The notes beneath the pieces are model-generated. The model did no database searches, had not been told where the DNA came from, and saw only the letters and a program-made list of their open reading frames with translations. The position numbers were made by a program, and so were the translations under genes. Of a stretch of 64,000 bases of DNA, positions 23,290 to 35,302 are shown one piece after another (within the stretch, counting starts at the first letter, position 1; each line of letters opens with the position of its first letter). The DNA is from Amblyomma americanum (lineage: Eukaryota; Arthropoda; Arachnida; Ixodida; Ixodidae), in NCBI RefSeq assembly GCF_052857255.1, contig NC_135506.1:73979056-74043055 (forward strand), in the 5' to 3' direction.

Positions 23290-24655
23290 AAAAACAAGGC
23301 GCCCGGCTTGCGCAAGGTACAATCGAAAGGCAAATGGAACTAATCTGATTTTCGTATGCACGCCAAACGCTAGATCGGTTCATGACGCACCGTCAGATCA
23401 TTCCGTGAGAAAGTGGGGAGGGCATCTGCCTGCAATCACTCATGAACCGTACTTACTTCCATGGAGCCTAGCGAATCGGCGGCCACGTTGACACAGCTTC
23501 TCTTTTAGTCTAGAGCGTTGGGCGTTGCCCAGCGCACTAGTGCTGACCACTCTTTATGAACTAGGAGTACTGGACCAGCCACCTTATGCAGTAAGAAAGG
23601 CGATCAATTTTCGCAACCAATGCTGACATGAGAGAACTACAGGATATCGGTCCCTTAAGCCCTGCTAAGTAAACCTGGTGTGCGCTGAACAAAAAACTTA
23701 ACAAGAAAGCAAACAAGCAGGCGAAGAAATCAGCAACTAGACAAGAATCTCTCTGGAAAAAACAAATTTCTCTTATCGCAACAGCAACCATTTTTTGCAT
23801 TTACACCTTTTACCTTTTACAAGAACGACATTATTTAAAGGAAAAAAGTTTTCTGCAGCATTTTTCTGCTCCTTGTCGTAGCCAAAAAGCCACAGAAAAT
23901 ATACTACAGTATTACAGAAGCTTTCTACCGAAAAATCGGTCCTCACGACAGGACGACAAACCATTTTCTCGTATTTTGGGCACGACTCTCTCGTATTCCT
24001 GGACGGGCACAAACAAGCAAGATAAAAAATATAAGGCCGAACAAAACCCTAACTAATGATGCAAAAAACAAGTGAAAAACAAAGAAAAAAACCTAGACAA
24101 AGACAAACACACGCAGGAAAAGACCAAAAACAGGTTCTGCGCAGGTGCTGCCGTGAATAGTTAAACAACTTGTTTAAGAAAATCAAAAGAAAGGAGATTG
24201 GCAAGATATATAAGAAAATAAAGATAAGCTCATTAACCCGCACCAAGGAATCGTGAGGCATGACAAGTAGTGTGAGGGGGGGGGGGGGTGCATGTATACG
24301 AAGGCGCTTCTTCCTAATTCATTTGGCCGCGCTGCAAGGTGCCTTTGTTTTGTAAATGGCAGCACGTCTTCTTGACATCTTGTCTTCTTATATGTTCTCG
24401 AACTTTTTGTTTTCCTTTTCCATTTCCTGCCTTCGTTCCGTTTTGAAATCTCTCCTTCTCCGTCTTAATCTTTTCATCCATACATAACGCCGGGCGACGT
24501 CGCCGTATCGGGCCAGACATGACACGTGTTGATTAAATATATGTCATTCTCAAGTTTGCTCACTGTCCCGCTGCGAGAAAAGTGTTGTTTGATTTTCTTG
24601 CCGCTCGATACAGCATTGTTTTCATATGCATTTCTGTCTAGGCACTGCGTACACG
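23290..24655. other. No gene recognised (1.4 kb)
   Basis: Anonymous DNA, purine-rich on the + strand around 24050-24250, with a G tract at about 24277-24288. Confidence 0.4.
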
Positions 24656-24656
24656 A

Positions 24657-24888
24657 ATGAATGAATGAAAGAATTTAACGTCCCAAAGCGGCTCAGGCAA
24701 TGAAGGACGCCGTAGTGAAGGGCTCCGGAAATCTTGACCAGCTGGGGTTCTTTAACATGCGCTAACGTCGCACAGTAAACGGGACTCTAGAATGGCGCCT
24801 TCATCAAAATTCGACGGCCGCGGCCGGGATCTAACAAGCCTATTTCGGGTCAACAGCCGAGCGCAATAACCACTGAACATCTGCGGTT
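24657..24888 (-). mobile_element. Ruka-like SINE with (GAAT)n tail
   Basis: Minus orientation: the head is at 24888 (CGCAGATGTTCAGTGG), a damaged B box lies near 24826-24836, and the body blocks follow in order to TTTAACGTCCCAAAGCGGCT at about 24673-24692. Its 3' tail is the GAATGAATGAATGAAA run at 24656-24672. The A and B boxes carry substitutions. Confidence 0.88.
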
Positions 24889-24899
24889 GCTTGAATAAA

Positions 24900-26469
24900 T
24901 GATGTTTTTAATCATACGGGCTAATTACAGGATTGCACTTAAGTATGCTTAACAGCGGAAATGCCAAGACCTAACCGTTTCCTCTCTTTCTTCCTCCATT
25001 TTTCATGCTTAAATTTTTGTGAGTATTTGAAAATTTGTTGTTTTATTTTATTCATTGTTATTAGTTTTTACTTTATTTTTGTTTCTTTTTTTAATGCTGA
25101 AAAAGCCTTCTCACGCATTTGCACCATTTTCATCCAGTCAGTCACACAAAACCTGCTTCAAACATAGCCTTTGTTTTCATTATTTCACTTTAATTAACTG
25201 ATTTCAGTACTTCTACCAAACTTTTCACGTTTCAAGATCTACTCACGCATTACCTAACACAATCAAACTATTTCATATTTATCTTCACAAAACGACATAA
25301 TCGTGAGGACAAACTTTGCGGGCACTTTTTCCTGACGCGACAAAACCATATAATTTTTTCACATTAAAAAAACAAAACTATCAGAAGCCGCGCGCAGAAA
25401 CGCGTGGGATCCATACATACCTCTTCGTTGTTGGACAAAACGCAACAAGCAAAGGACGGCAGTTTTATGGCATGCGCTGAGGGCAGGTTGCAATTTTTCA
25501 GTTCATGATCCACTCGCCCTGAGGAGGTAGGCCTTCGACAGTAACCTAACCATCGCAGTACTCGGCGCACAACAGCGGAATGGCGCACGTTCGGGGAAAC
25601 TGTCGCCGAGAACCGAGTCAGCAACAAGTTTCCGAGAGCTTCCAAATAGCATTTGCAACGAATGTCGCCGGCATAGCCACTGCCGCTCTCCTTTGAAACG
25701 GGTCCTCGTCGAACACTGAACGTGACTGGTGTCACAGTGGAGTTCTCGCTGCGCGGCACGTGGCGTTAGACGATATGCATACATCGACCAGCGTCAAGAA
25801 GGCTTGATAAATTTCGTTTCTGGTTTCAAGCCTGTAGCAGCGTTCTTGGATGTGCGCAGCACACCGACTCGCCGAGGGAGAAAAATGTGACGACGACGAA
25901 CTTTTTTGAACACTCAATAAATAAAACCATCACGCTATCCCACATCGCACCCCCACCTTTCCAACCAAAAAATGCTATCGAAGACACTTCGCATGTTTTA
26001 GGCTTTGAACAGAGAATAATTATTGAAACTAAAATATTTTCATAAAACTTTCTCAGTAGGCTGAAATGGACATAATAAATTTAACTTGAGGGACAAGTGT
26101 CAAGAGAGGACGCCAAACATATGTGGCAGCGCTTGAGCTAAAGTATCAACTTTTGTCGCGTAGACAACAGGCGGAACCGCCCGCATTTGGTGTACCAAGC
26201 TTGCTTGTTTTCGAACATATATCGCTCCCTGGCGTCAAGGTGACGTGCGGTTGTTTGAGCCACAAGGAAGAAAGAAATGAAGCGGCACAAGTTTCCACAA
26301 GTATATAGTCGTCATACGGAGGTTTCTATCAAGCAAGAGGCACCAGGATCTCTGAGCCATGAGGACGTGCATCACATGGGCTCCGTCAACGTTTGCTCGT
26401 GGTGGCGGAATATTGACCTGAAGTAACCTGCTTTCCATCGGACACATTCAGCGAAGGTGTTGTGCACCT
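24900..26469. other. No gene recognised (1.6 kb)
   Basis: T-rich DNA at 24960-25250, then mixed DNA. Minus-strand frames of 131 and 93 codons at 25364-25784 overlap in different frames and have no recognisable motif. Confidence 0.4.
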
Positions 26470-26637
26470 CTACGCACCATTGTTCGGTCCTTTTCGCCCA
26501 CTGAAACCGATTTTGGAAGATTTTCCTGTCGCGCCAGGCGCAGAACGCCGTCACCGGTTAGGCCGTACGCCGCCGGCTGCTCATCGCCCTGTTCGTCTCC
26601 GGGTCTACATTGTCACAGATGGAGTACCGCGTCGATG

Positions 26638-26894
26638 GCGAAGTGATTTATAATAATAATAATAATTGGTTTTGGGGGAAAGGAAATGGCGCAGTATCTG
26701 TCTCATATATCGTTGGACACCTGAACCGCGCCGTAACGGAAGGGATAAAGGAGGGAGTGAAAGAAGAAAGGAAGAGAGAGGTGCCGTAGTGGAGGGCTCC
26801 GGAATAATTTCGACCACCTGGGGATCTTTAACGTGCACTGACATCGCACAGCATACGGGCGCCTTAGCGTTTTTCCTCCATAGCGAAGTGATTT
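26638..26894. repeat. 12-bp target-site duplication around the nested SINE
   Basis: GCGAAGTGATTT occurs at 26638-26649 and again at 26883-26894, exactly at the two ends of the SINE. This is a target-site duplication made by LINE-type integration into the ORF1 of the host LINE. Confidence 0.9.
26650..26882 (-). mobile_element. SINE of the (ATT)-tailed subfamily, 5' truncated
   Basis: Minus orientation. The 3' tail is the ATAATAATAATAATAATT run at 26650-26667. The body follows (GGTTTTGGGGGAAAGGAAAT, then the GAAAGAAGAAAGGAAG purine tract, then CACCTGGGGATCTTTAACGT), and it ends in the GCGTTTTTCCTCCAT block at 26882 without a tRNA head. The full-length relative is at 43768-44067. Confidence 0.9.
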
Positions 26895-28277
26895 CCCCAG
26901 AATTTCCCCAGACCCCAAGATTGTGTTCCACCCGGGCGGTGGTCTCGACCTGCGGCCCGTGAACCGCGGAGCTCTTCTCCAGCTTCTCTGAACTGGCGCA
27001 GAGATCGACTGCGCGCAAGCGCGGAGCCAGGACAAGCTCCGAATCAACCCTTACAATAACTCGTTCACCGTGAGTACGCCTTCGGAAGCCCGAATGAAAC
27101 GATATGTCCACCTTTAAGAACTCAGGCTCCACGACCAACAGTATCCGATGAAGACATACGTCGCGGCCCCCGACAACGCCGTCAAAGGGATACTCTACAA
27201 CGCGGTATATAACCAGACTCAAGAAAATGTTTTCTCCGACCTCGTGGTGCTGAACCCCAGCCGCCACTTCACGATCGCCGACGCCCACCAACTAGGCCGC
27301 AACAAGTCTATCTTGGTCACCTTTATTGACACCACGGAAGTTCCAAGACAGCTCGTCTTCTACGGCACCCTCTACACGTGTCATCCCTTCAAGGCGAAAG
27401 TTGAAGCATGCTTCAACTGCCGCAAGCCAGGCCATCGTGTTGATGTGTGTCCGAAAGAGCGTACCGACCTTTGTCCTCACTGCGGTGCGTCTCATCCCAT
27501 CAAAGAAACGCCGGATTGCACTCCAAAATGTATCGTGTGTAATGAAACGCACTTCAGAGGGACGCGCAAGTGCAACGTCCCCGGCGAGTCCGCCACCGTC
27601 TTCGCCATCCAAGAGTCCCAGGGCGTCGCGATGCCGCCAACGCTCCACCTGCCGCCCAAGAACTGGTCGCAGTCGCAGCCGTTCCGTGTCCTTCCCACCA
27701 TTTCCAGGCCAAAGGGTCCAGGACTCTTCGAAATAGGTGAGCTGGGGGCCGCAGTCTTCCTTGCTCGAGAAGCTAAAAGCACAATTGTCCTCTCAGAGTC
27801 GCGAAATTGCTGCTCTAAAAGAGCAACTGCAAAACCTTTTAAAGCGTGAACACTCCCCACCGACATTGCTCCCAGTTGTGCAAACCCCGACACATCCAAA
27901 CGTGCCCCGTTCCTCCTCCGTCTCTTCCCTCTCCGCCTCCTCCTCGCGCGCCACGTCACCGGCACGTGGGCTCCCCGCTAAACGCAAGTCCGCCGATGAC
28001 GCCAATTCTCCCTCCCAACCAGTAACTGACAACATTGTACACCAGGTGACGTCTTTCATGCAAGATTTTGAGAAACGCACGATGGCGACGCTAAACACGT
28101 TCCGCTCCGAAACTAAACCGTGGATGAAGAACATTTCTGACCACGTGGCGGCGCTCGAAACCCGCCAGAGCAATCTGGAGGCCAATGTCGCACAATTCCA
28201 AACTAAGATTCACGAGCCTCTCAACAGAGGTCATACGCCACCCCCTGCGTCTTGCGCTCTCTCCGTCATTTCCCAAC

Positions 28278-31200
28278 ATGGCTGCGACACCCCAACGCAT
28301 TAAGGTGTGGCAGTGGAACTCCAGGGGTTTTCGCTCAAAGCGAGATGACCTGCAGCTTTACTTAGAAACCTTCTCTAGCCGCGACGCCCCCGCGGTCATT
28401 GCGCTTCACGAAACTTTGACGTCAGTAAAGGTCCGTAACTACACCCCATACGAACCTTCTACCCAGCCACAGACCAGGGTCGCTACGCTCGTACATCGCA
28501 ATCTCACTTCGATAGAGCACCCATTAGAGGTAGACGACATAGACGGTCTCCTGCTGGAGCTTCTCCCTCCCACAAGCAAGTCACTTAGCCTCTTCATCCT
28601 CAATCTCTATAGCCCCCCAAAAGGTCCTCCTGCCCCTCTTCTTGTGGCTTTCCGCAAGACGCTCTCAATCAGTTCAAACAACTCCCTGTGGGTAGTGGGC
28701 GACTTTAACGCCAATCACAGCATTTGTGGGTACGGCAAGAACTGTCGCAAAGGCACCTCCCTGTGGTCATTCATTCAGAATGAAGGACTCTCCCTTTTGA
28801 ATGACACCACGATCTCCATCCATATTGGTTTCATTGTTCAGCACAACACCATCCCAGACCTCACAATTAGCAAACACATTCGCGACAGCCGATGGATCAA
28901 CACGACACACTCTTTTGGCAGCGACCATTATATCATTTCCACAGAGGTCAATATCTCTTCCATTACCTCGCCAGGACGACGAGGGACACAGGTGGTGGAT
29001 TGGGACGAATTCCACCAACTTCGGCGCCTAACCCCGAACACCATCACGGACCTCTCTGAAAGGACCGCCAGTCTCAACCGCGATGTCGCCCGCGCTACCT
29101 CCACCATTCTCGAACATCAGGACACGTCGGCTGCTGACAGCCGGCTCGTCCACATGTGGGAAGCACATGCCAGCCTGCAAAGGCGCTGGCTCAATCAAAA
29201 GCACAATCGGCCCCTCAAACGCCGCATCTCTCATCTCGTACGCGAGATGAGACGCTACCTGTCCCATCAACAATGGGGACAGGTCTGCGATCGCCTGAGT
29301 GGCAATTTAGGCCTCAAAGACACCTGGTCCCTCCTCAGATATCTCCTGGACCCGGGACACACGAAGGCCACCCAACGCAAGCATGTCACACGCATCTTGC
29401 ACCAGCTCCCCCTCTCAGACGATGCACTCCTCCAATCTTTCAAAGATCAATATCTGACCACCCCCTCCCACCCCCTCCCCCCGTACACGGGAGACCCCAA
29501 CCCGGAACTCGACGCGGACATCTCTCCGGCGGTGGTTCGGGCGGCCATGCACAAACTTCGGACCACGACCGCCCCCGGCGCTGACAGAGTCACCAACAAG
29601 GCGCTCCGCAATCTCGACGGCCAGTCCGTGGAGGCTGTTGCAGATTTGTTCAATCACTGCTGGCGAACGGGAACCCTGCCTTCGCAGTGGACTCATGCCC
29701 GCATAACTTTCATCCCCAATCCAGGAAAGCCTCTTGAGATAAGGAATCTCCGTCCCATTTCCCTTACGTCTTGCATCGGCAAGCTCTTTGGGCACGTCCT
29801 CCTTGGTCGCCTCCAGGAACACATGGGCGCCAACCTCATCTTCCCCCCAACGATGGTTGGTTTCCGTTCCCACCCCTCCACCCAAGGTATCATGCTTCAG
29901 CTCTCAGAAGACGTCCTCCACCCCCGAAACACAAGGCGCACGCGCGCGGTCCTGGCCCTGGATCTAAAACAGGCATTCGACAATGTACATCATTCGGCCA
30001 TCTTGGACGGCCTGTCGTCCCAACACGTCGGCACTCGTACCCATCAGTACATCTCAGCCTTCCTCCGCCACCGCACAGCTGAAATCACTTTTGGCTCACT
30101 CTCCTCCCCTGTTTTCACTCTCGGTAGCCGAGGTACCCCTCAGGGATCGGTACTCTCCTCGCTTCTATTTAATATAACTCTCATCCCAATGGCAAAGGCT
30201 CTTTCAGACATTCCCGCCCTCTCGCACTCTTTATATGCCGACGACATCACCCTGTGGACCTCCACGGGTAATGTCCGCAACATTGAAGAGACACTACAAG
30301 CGGGGGCAGATATGGTGACCTCCTATGCCCATCAGGTCGGCCTTGCATGCTCTCCTACAAAATCGGAACTTCTGGTCCTTCGCTCCCCTCAGGAAAGACT
30401 GGACAAAACTCCCCCACCTGGCATCGATGTCACCATTGATGCCACCCGCATACCAGAGGTAGACAAAGTACGCATCCTGGGGATGGTTCTCTAGTACAAT
30501 GACAAGAACACTGCCACAATCACCAAGCTCACTGCTACTGTTAAACAAACCGTTCGCCTCATCAGACGAATCGCTAACAAACACTGAGGCATGCGTGAAC
30601 ACGACCTTTCGTCCAGGCTTTCGTCCTTTGCCGGGTAGTATACTCCCTGCCCTATCTCTTCCTCTCCCGAGTAGAGGAGAATAAATTCAACTGCCTCATC
30701 CGTCAGGCGTACAAGACGGCCCTCAACCTCCCCCAGCACACGTCGAATGAACGCCTTCTTAAGATGGGCGTACACAACACCTTCGCCGAGCTCACCGAGG
30801 CCCATCGATCTGCCCAACTTGATCGGCTCTCCTCCACCCTAGCCGGCCGTCACATTCTTGACGCCATTGGCCTACACCCCCCTGGCTATTATACCCACAC
30901 CTTCTCCCTCCATCACCGCACACGGCACCTCATCACCATTCACCCGCTCCCCAAGAACATGCATCCCGAGCATCACGCGGCTCGTCGTGCTGCTCGGGTT
31001 GCAGCCCTACACAAACACTACGGCGCACAGCCGGAGTGCGTCTACGTCGACGCAGGCTCTTACACCTCTTCTTCTGTCTTTGCCCTGGCGGTAGTGTCCA
31101 ATTCGTACACCCCTATTACAGCAGGCACTGTCATTGCCTCCACTCCGGCGGAAGCAGAGGAGGCAGCCGTAGCCTTAGCCATCGCTACTACATCAGCGAC

Positions 31201-31832
31201 CCACATTTTCAGCGACTCAAAGACCGCGGTCCGTAACTTTGCGAAAGGCCGCATCTCCGAACCCGCTTTCCGGCTTCTAAGCCGGTCTACCCGCCCTTAC
31301 CCGACCTACTCAGTTTCTCTGGGTCCCGGCCCACGCCGGCCACCCAGGTAACGAGGCGGCTCATTCTTTAGCTCGAGGTTTCGTCAGCCGAGCAGGAGCC
31401 GCCGACGCCTGGGGAGACGCTCGACATCGAATGGTCGCGTATCAAGAGATCACTCTACACTACAGTGAGCAACGGCTAACGTATCCCCCTCCGCACAAGT
31501 CTCTCACTAAATTGCAGCAGGTGACGTGGCGACAGCCACAATCCCGCACCTTCCTCTCCCCTGCCCATTTAGCCCTGGTACACCCGGGACTGTTCACGCC
31601 AGTATGCACCCTCTGCGGCGCTCCGAAAGCGGATTTTGCACACATTCTTTATTCTTGCTCTGAGCTCCTTCCACCAGCCGAATGGTAACTCACAGACCTC
31701 GAGCGATGGGAGGCTGCGGTGTCCAGTTCTGACCCGGCTGCCCAACGGCAGCTAGTGGACTGGGCTTTGGAAGTCGCTGAGAAGCATCACCTTCCGGCCA
31801 CGACACGCATCCAAGAGCAATCCCATCACTAG
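28278..31832 (+). pseudogene. I-like LINE ORF2 (endonuclease, RT, RNase H), late frame breaks
   Basis: Start ATG 28278 (MAATPQRIKVWQWN). Upstream in-frame codons belong to ORF1 overlap. The endonuclease shows WNSRGFRSK, ALHETLT, NLYSPP, VVGDFNANH (about 28695-28722) and SDHYI (about 28920-28935). RT shows RPISLTSCIGKLF, VGFRSHPSTQ, LALDLKQAFDNV (about 29955-29990), RGTPQGSVLSSLLFN and YADDITLW (about 30235-30258), with all three catalytic aspartates present. The first stop is TAG at 30492. RNase H is in another frame: VYVDAGS (about 31040), AEAEEAAVAL (about 31150-31178), FSDSKTAV (about 31210-31232), then after a frameshift near 31310 VPAHAGHPGNEAAHSLA. A CTLCGAPKADFAHILYSC zinc motif lies at about 31605-31660. 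Stops at 30492, 30585 and 31686 inactivate it. Confidence 0.9.
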
Positions 31833-31889
31833 GATGTAAGAATTAAGGCTTGCTCTACTTTATAAAGTTTTCACCACCACCACCATCAA

Positions 31890-32990
31890 GCAAGGAAGCA
31901 GCCATGGCGCCTCCATTCTGTGCTGTTAAAAACAGGTTCTTCTCCAGCTTCCACTGTGCTGATTCCAGGTGCACACAACAGCCCAGCGAGAAATATGGAG
32001 ACGCCCAGGGAGCTGGGCAGCGTCTGTGAAACGGGACAAGTTCGGCAACGGATCGGCTTCGCGGCTAGCATTGAATTTCTGGCTAAAAATCTGATGAGTT
32101 AGGTTTCCCTCTCTTAATGCTCATAGTTGTTTGTCGGTCGTGCGGCGAAATGTGCCGACATCAACGCTTGGAATTCGTTCGTGTGCTGTCGTGCTTTCAG
32201 TGTGAGCAGTTCAGACGCGATATACTCTGTGCTCACCATAGGTTCATCGTATGAGTTGGTGGGAGGGGGGGGGGCGGGTTATTTTCAGATTCCGGTCATG
32301 CGGACCACGGGCAGAACATGTTTTCGCGCAAGAAAGAAAACAGCACAACAGCTGCCAGTCGCCTTCAGCTTTCACAGCGACCCCCTAAACACAGCGCTCG
32401 CAGTATGTAAGACGCGCAGATTATTCTATATTTTCAGTTTCGCGAGCTTAAACAACTGTGTCCTTTCAATAACGGTCCTAGAAAGCGATTAAATGACTAG
32501 AGGTTCTATGTAAAGTCACCCAGTATTGTTTTTCATATCAGAGTTTTTCTACTGTAGGTCGACCAGAACCTGCGAACACATAATATACCACACCAAAAGG
32601 CACTCTTATCAAGCAGAAGGCGCAATTTTTAACCCTAATTTAAAAAACAACCAGAATGACTTATTTAGCTGAACAGAGATAATGTGAATTACGTTTAAAT
32701 CTGCAAGAAAAGGTCTAGGTATGCGCTGGTGCAGCTCTCCCAAAGTCAAGAGAGCAGGAAGAAGGCATTCTTGCGGACATTACTGGTGGACGATACTTCG
32801 ACTCCTGCCAGAGATGCCTATTTCACAAAGGAGAATAAACACTTAAGTCCGCTGCGCACTTGACTCCCAAAGAACTCAGATTCCATTTGCCTTATTCAGA
32901 GTTACTCTCTGGCTTATGTGTCAAGTAATTTCCACGATCTCCGAAACGAAGTAGTTCGAATAAAGAGGGGGAAGCACATCACAATGTTCG
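31890..32990. other. No gene recognised (1.1 kb)
   Basis: Anonymous DNA. A G tract lies at about 32261-32276. Confidence 0.4.
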
Positions 32991-33003
32991 TCATGTCAAA
33001 TAA

Positions 33004-33247
33004 GTAGTTTGGTTTGGTTTATGGGGGTTTAACGTCCCAAAGCGACTCAGGCTATGAGAGACGCCGTAGTGAAGGGCTCCAGGAATTTCGACCACCTGGG
33101 GTTATTTTACGCGCACTGACATCGCACAGTACACGGGCCTCTAGAATTTCGCCTCCATCGAAATTCGACCGTCGCGGCCAGGATCGAACCCGCGTTTTTC
33201 GGGCCGGCAACCGAGCGCCATAACCACTCAGCCACCGCGGCGGCCGT
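33004..33247 (-). mobile_element. Ruka-like SINE, full length, best preserved
   Basis: Minus orientation. The head starts near 33245 with CCGCGGTGGCTGAGTGGTTA (box A region). The B box GGTTCGATCC is intact at about 33181-33190. The body has GGTCGAATTTCGATGGAGGC, then GTACTGTGCGATGTCAGTGC, CCAGGTGGTCGAAATT, CACTACGGCGTCTCTCATAG and CCTGAGTCGCTTTGGGACGT, with a tail AAACCAAACCAAAC. Imperfect flanking repeats TGTCAAATAA (32994-33003) and TGTCAAACAA (33248-33257) look like the target-site duplication. The RNA polymerase III promoter is internal. Confidence 0.93.
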
Positions 33248-33259
33248 TGTCAAACAACT

Positions 33260-35255
33260 GCTTCCTGTCGTACATGGCATTTTCCTAATTAGTGCACTAG
33301 CATTTGAGTATGCTGCATCAACGCAGAGGGTGGGAACTGTAGGCGATTCGTTTCTCTCTGTACCTCGCGCTTCCTCTGTTACATTTAATCACTCAAACGA
33401 AGTCACCCGCCGTAGCCACCCTGTTACTCGCTGCCAAATGGGAGGGGAGAAGGAAGCTGATGCAGCGGTTCACCTGGTAATTTCTTGTGGCGAACAGGTT
33501 TAAAAATTCTAGCACTACTTCACAAGCGTATACAAAGCATAAGCAAGTGGCTCTAACCACAAGTGACGAGCACGCTTTGAAATATTCACACACGCGAGTT
33601 GGATTCGAAGGCAGCAACGCTTCGCGCATTGTGAGCATGCTGCGGTTTTGCCTCTACTCCACGTCGCTGGCGACGCAGCCCACTAATGTTTACGAACACG
33701 ATGCATGTGTATATGGCGAGCATGAAGCCGCCTATGTTTCACAAAAACAACACTTAGTTATTTCAAAAGCATTCTTCAATAGTGACTTATTTACTTTTCA
33801 CGTTGAAAACGAGTGCATGACTCTGGAGGCTTTGGAAGAAGCTGCCAGACATAGATCTACCGGCCCCCATAGGCCCTTTCCAAACAGTCATAAAAAAGTA
33901 TAGAAACGAACTACAAACATTCATATTTGTGAATAAGCATCACTTATAAGAGTAAAATTTTATAGCTGTAAAAAAACAAAAGTTAACCCTACCAACCGAC
34001 ACCAACTTCGTCATAAGGAAATGCGCAGCCTGTATGGGTAAGAGCATGCACACGTAGATTTGTTAAAGACGAAGATAAAAATCAAGGTTTCCACGATATT
34101 CTCGTTAACTATATTGCAGTTGCTTGCAGCCTGTGCAGACTGCTTCAGTATTCAAAATCTGCATGTCGTCTTTTTGTGTTTTCTATTTGGAAAAAAACGT
34201 TTGGAAAAAAAAATTGGAGGGACCGTATTTTCTGCGGAAAAACTTCAATTCTCATGGGGTTTCGGGTGTGTATATGTACCGAGCTAAGCTCAGCCCAACG
34301 AATGCTTGATGCACAATTGGCTTCCTTAGACAAAGGTGTTCGCAAGTACTTCCACGCAAGATTGCTGTCTAGGTTTTCTTCTCATTGGTTATCGCTATCC
34401 AGTGTGCGCTTTAACTATGATAATCACGTCGTTACCAGTCTTCACATAATTATTGAGATTCATGCCTATCGTGACCACAAGTGACCTCTCTGAACAGTGA
34501 TTAGAAGAAAACCTGGAGTCCAATTTCGATCCCCTCCCACTAAGCCTCTCGGTAGTGGGATTTGCCAACCTCTGACTAGATGGAAGACAACATGCCTTAG
34601 TGACTAAGCGTAACACCTGCTCGACATCTAATGCTAAGCTATAACGAAGTTATCTTTATCTTTATTCCCCTGCATCTTCAATATCATATTGCTTTCAAAG
34701 TTAACTCACTCCAGCACCAGAGAATACGTATAAAAGCATTATGTTAATTGTGCTGTTATACGCTCGAAATTTTCTCCTCCGGAAGAGAACCACTTGATCA
34801 ACCACTTAATAAGCACCGGAATATCAATCAATTCACCAAGCCAACAGCAAGCATAGCCATGATAAACCAGTCATGGTACCGCTGGTTCTTCCCTAAATGT
34901 CAATATGTAAAATCCCTTAGAAGGAACATGCTAGTGTACCTCAACTGCAGCAGCTTATCACCCTCGGTTCCTCCTATATAGACATCTTACTGACTTGGCA
35001 AAGCTTTAACAAGCGCAGTCAAGTACACAATGCCTTTTGTATCATGAATATTTACTAACCTCTGCAGCCGCAAAAGAAGGGTCATATTAGAGTGAGAGAG
35101 AGGCAAAGAAACTAAAAAATTGAACTTCAAGCTGTGTAACAAGAGACACTAAACAACAAATGGCAGTAACAAATGTTAGTCTTGCGATGGCTAGGGCTCA
35201 GCATAATGGCATTGCGCTTGCTCTTGTGTTCTATTCTCAATGGGTTATTTATTGA
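33260..35255. other. No gene recognised (2.0 kb)
   Basis: Anonymous AT-rich DNA. The 138-codon frame at 33487-33903 (+) is the longest here. It has no signal peptide, membrane segment or motif I know, and I take it as chance. Confidence 0.4.
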
Positions 35256-35302
35256 AAACTAAACATTTTGACAGATTTGCCTGTCTGGTTGGGTTTGAAG
35301 AC

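Larger units (their letters stand above)
26619..28303 (+). pseudogene. I-like LINE ORF1, broken and SINE-interrupted
   Basis: The likely start is ATG 26619 (MEYRVDGEVIS). The frame is then interrupted by the SINE at 26650-26882 and resumes with a KIVFHPGGGLDLRP block at 26917. Stops follow at 26983 and near 27115. From 27148 a clean frame runs through LVVLNPSRHFTIADA and three zinc motifs: CFNCRKPGHRVDVC (27411-27452), CPHCGASH (about 27475-27498) and CIVCNETHFRGTRKC (27532-27576). A frame change near 27600 and a stop at 27734 precede the last segment (27737-28303), which has a Leu/Lys/Glu-rich coiled coil and ends 26 bp past the ORF2 start. As in other I-like elements the product would bind element RNA. 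Confidence 0.85.
26470..31888 (+). mobile_element. I-like LINE, near full length, with nested SINE
   Basis: This is the most complete autonomous element in the window. It has an approximate 5' UTR (about 26470-26618), ORF1 with zinc knuckles and a coiled coil, ORF2 with endonuclease, RT, RNase H and a C-terminal zinc motif, and a short 3' UTR with ATAAAG and a CACCACCACCACCATC tail. The family is the same as at 1-1866 and 41930-42585. A 233-bp SINE sits at 26650-26882. ORF2 has one long intact stretch of 738 codons and only a few later breaks, so the copy is fairly young but not functional. Confidence 0.9.

Noticed and set aside
33150..33245. A tRNA gene (also at 39160-39235 and 44189-44255)
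   Set aside because: The A and B boxes belong to SINE heads that continue into SINE bodies and tails; no copy looks like a free-standing tRNA with a terminator.
33487..33903. 138-codon ORF on the plus strand
   Set aside because: No motif, no signal or membrane segment, and no composition unlike background; a chance ORF of this size is expected in 64 kb.
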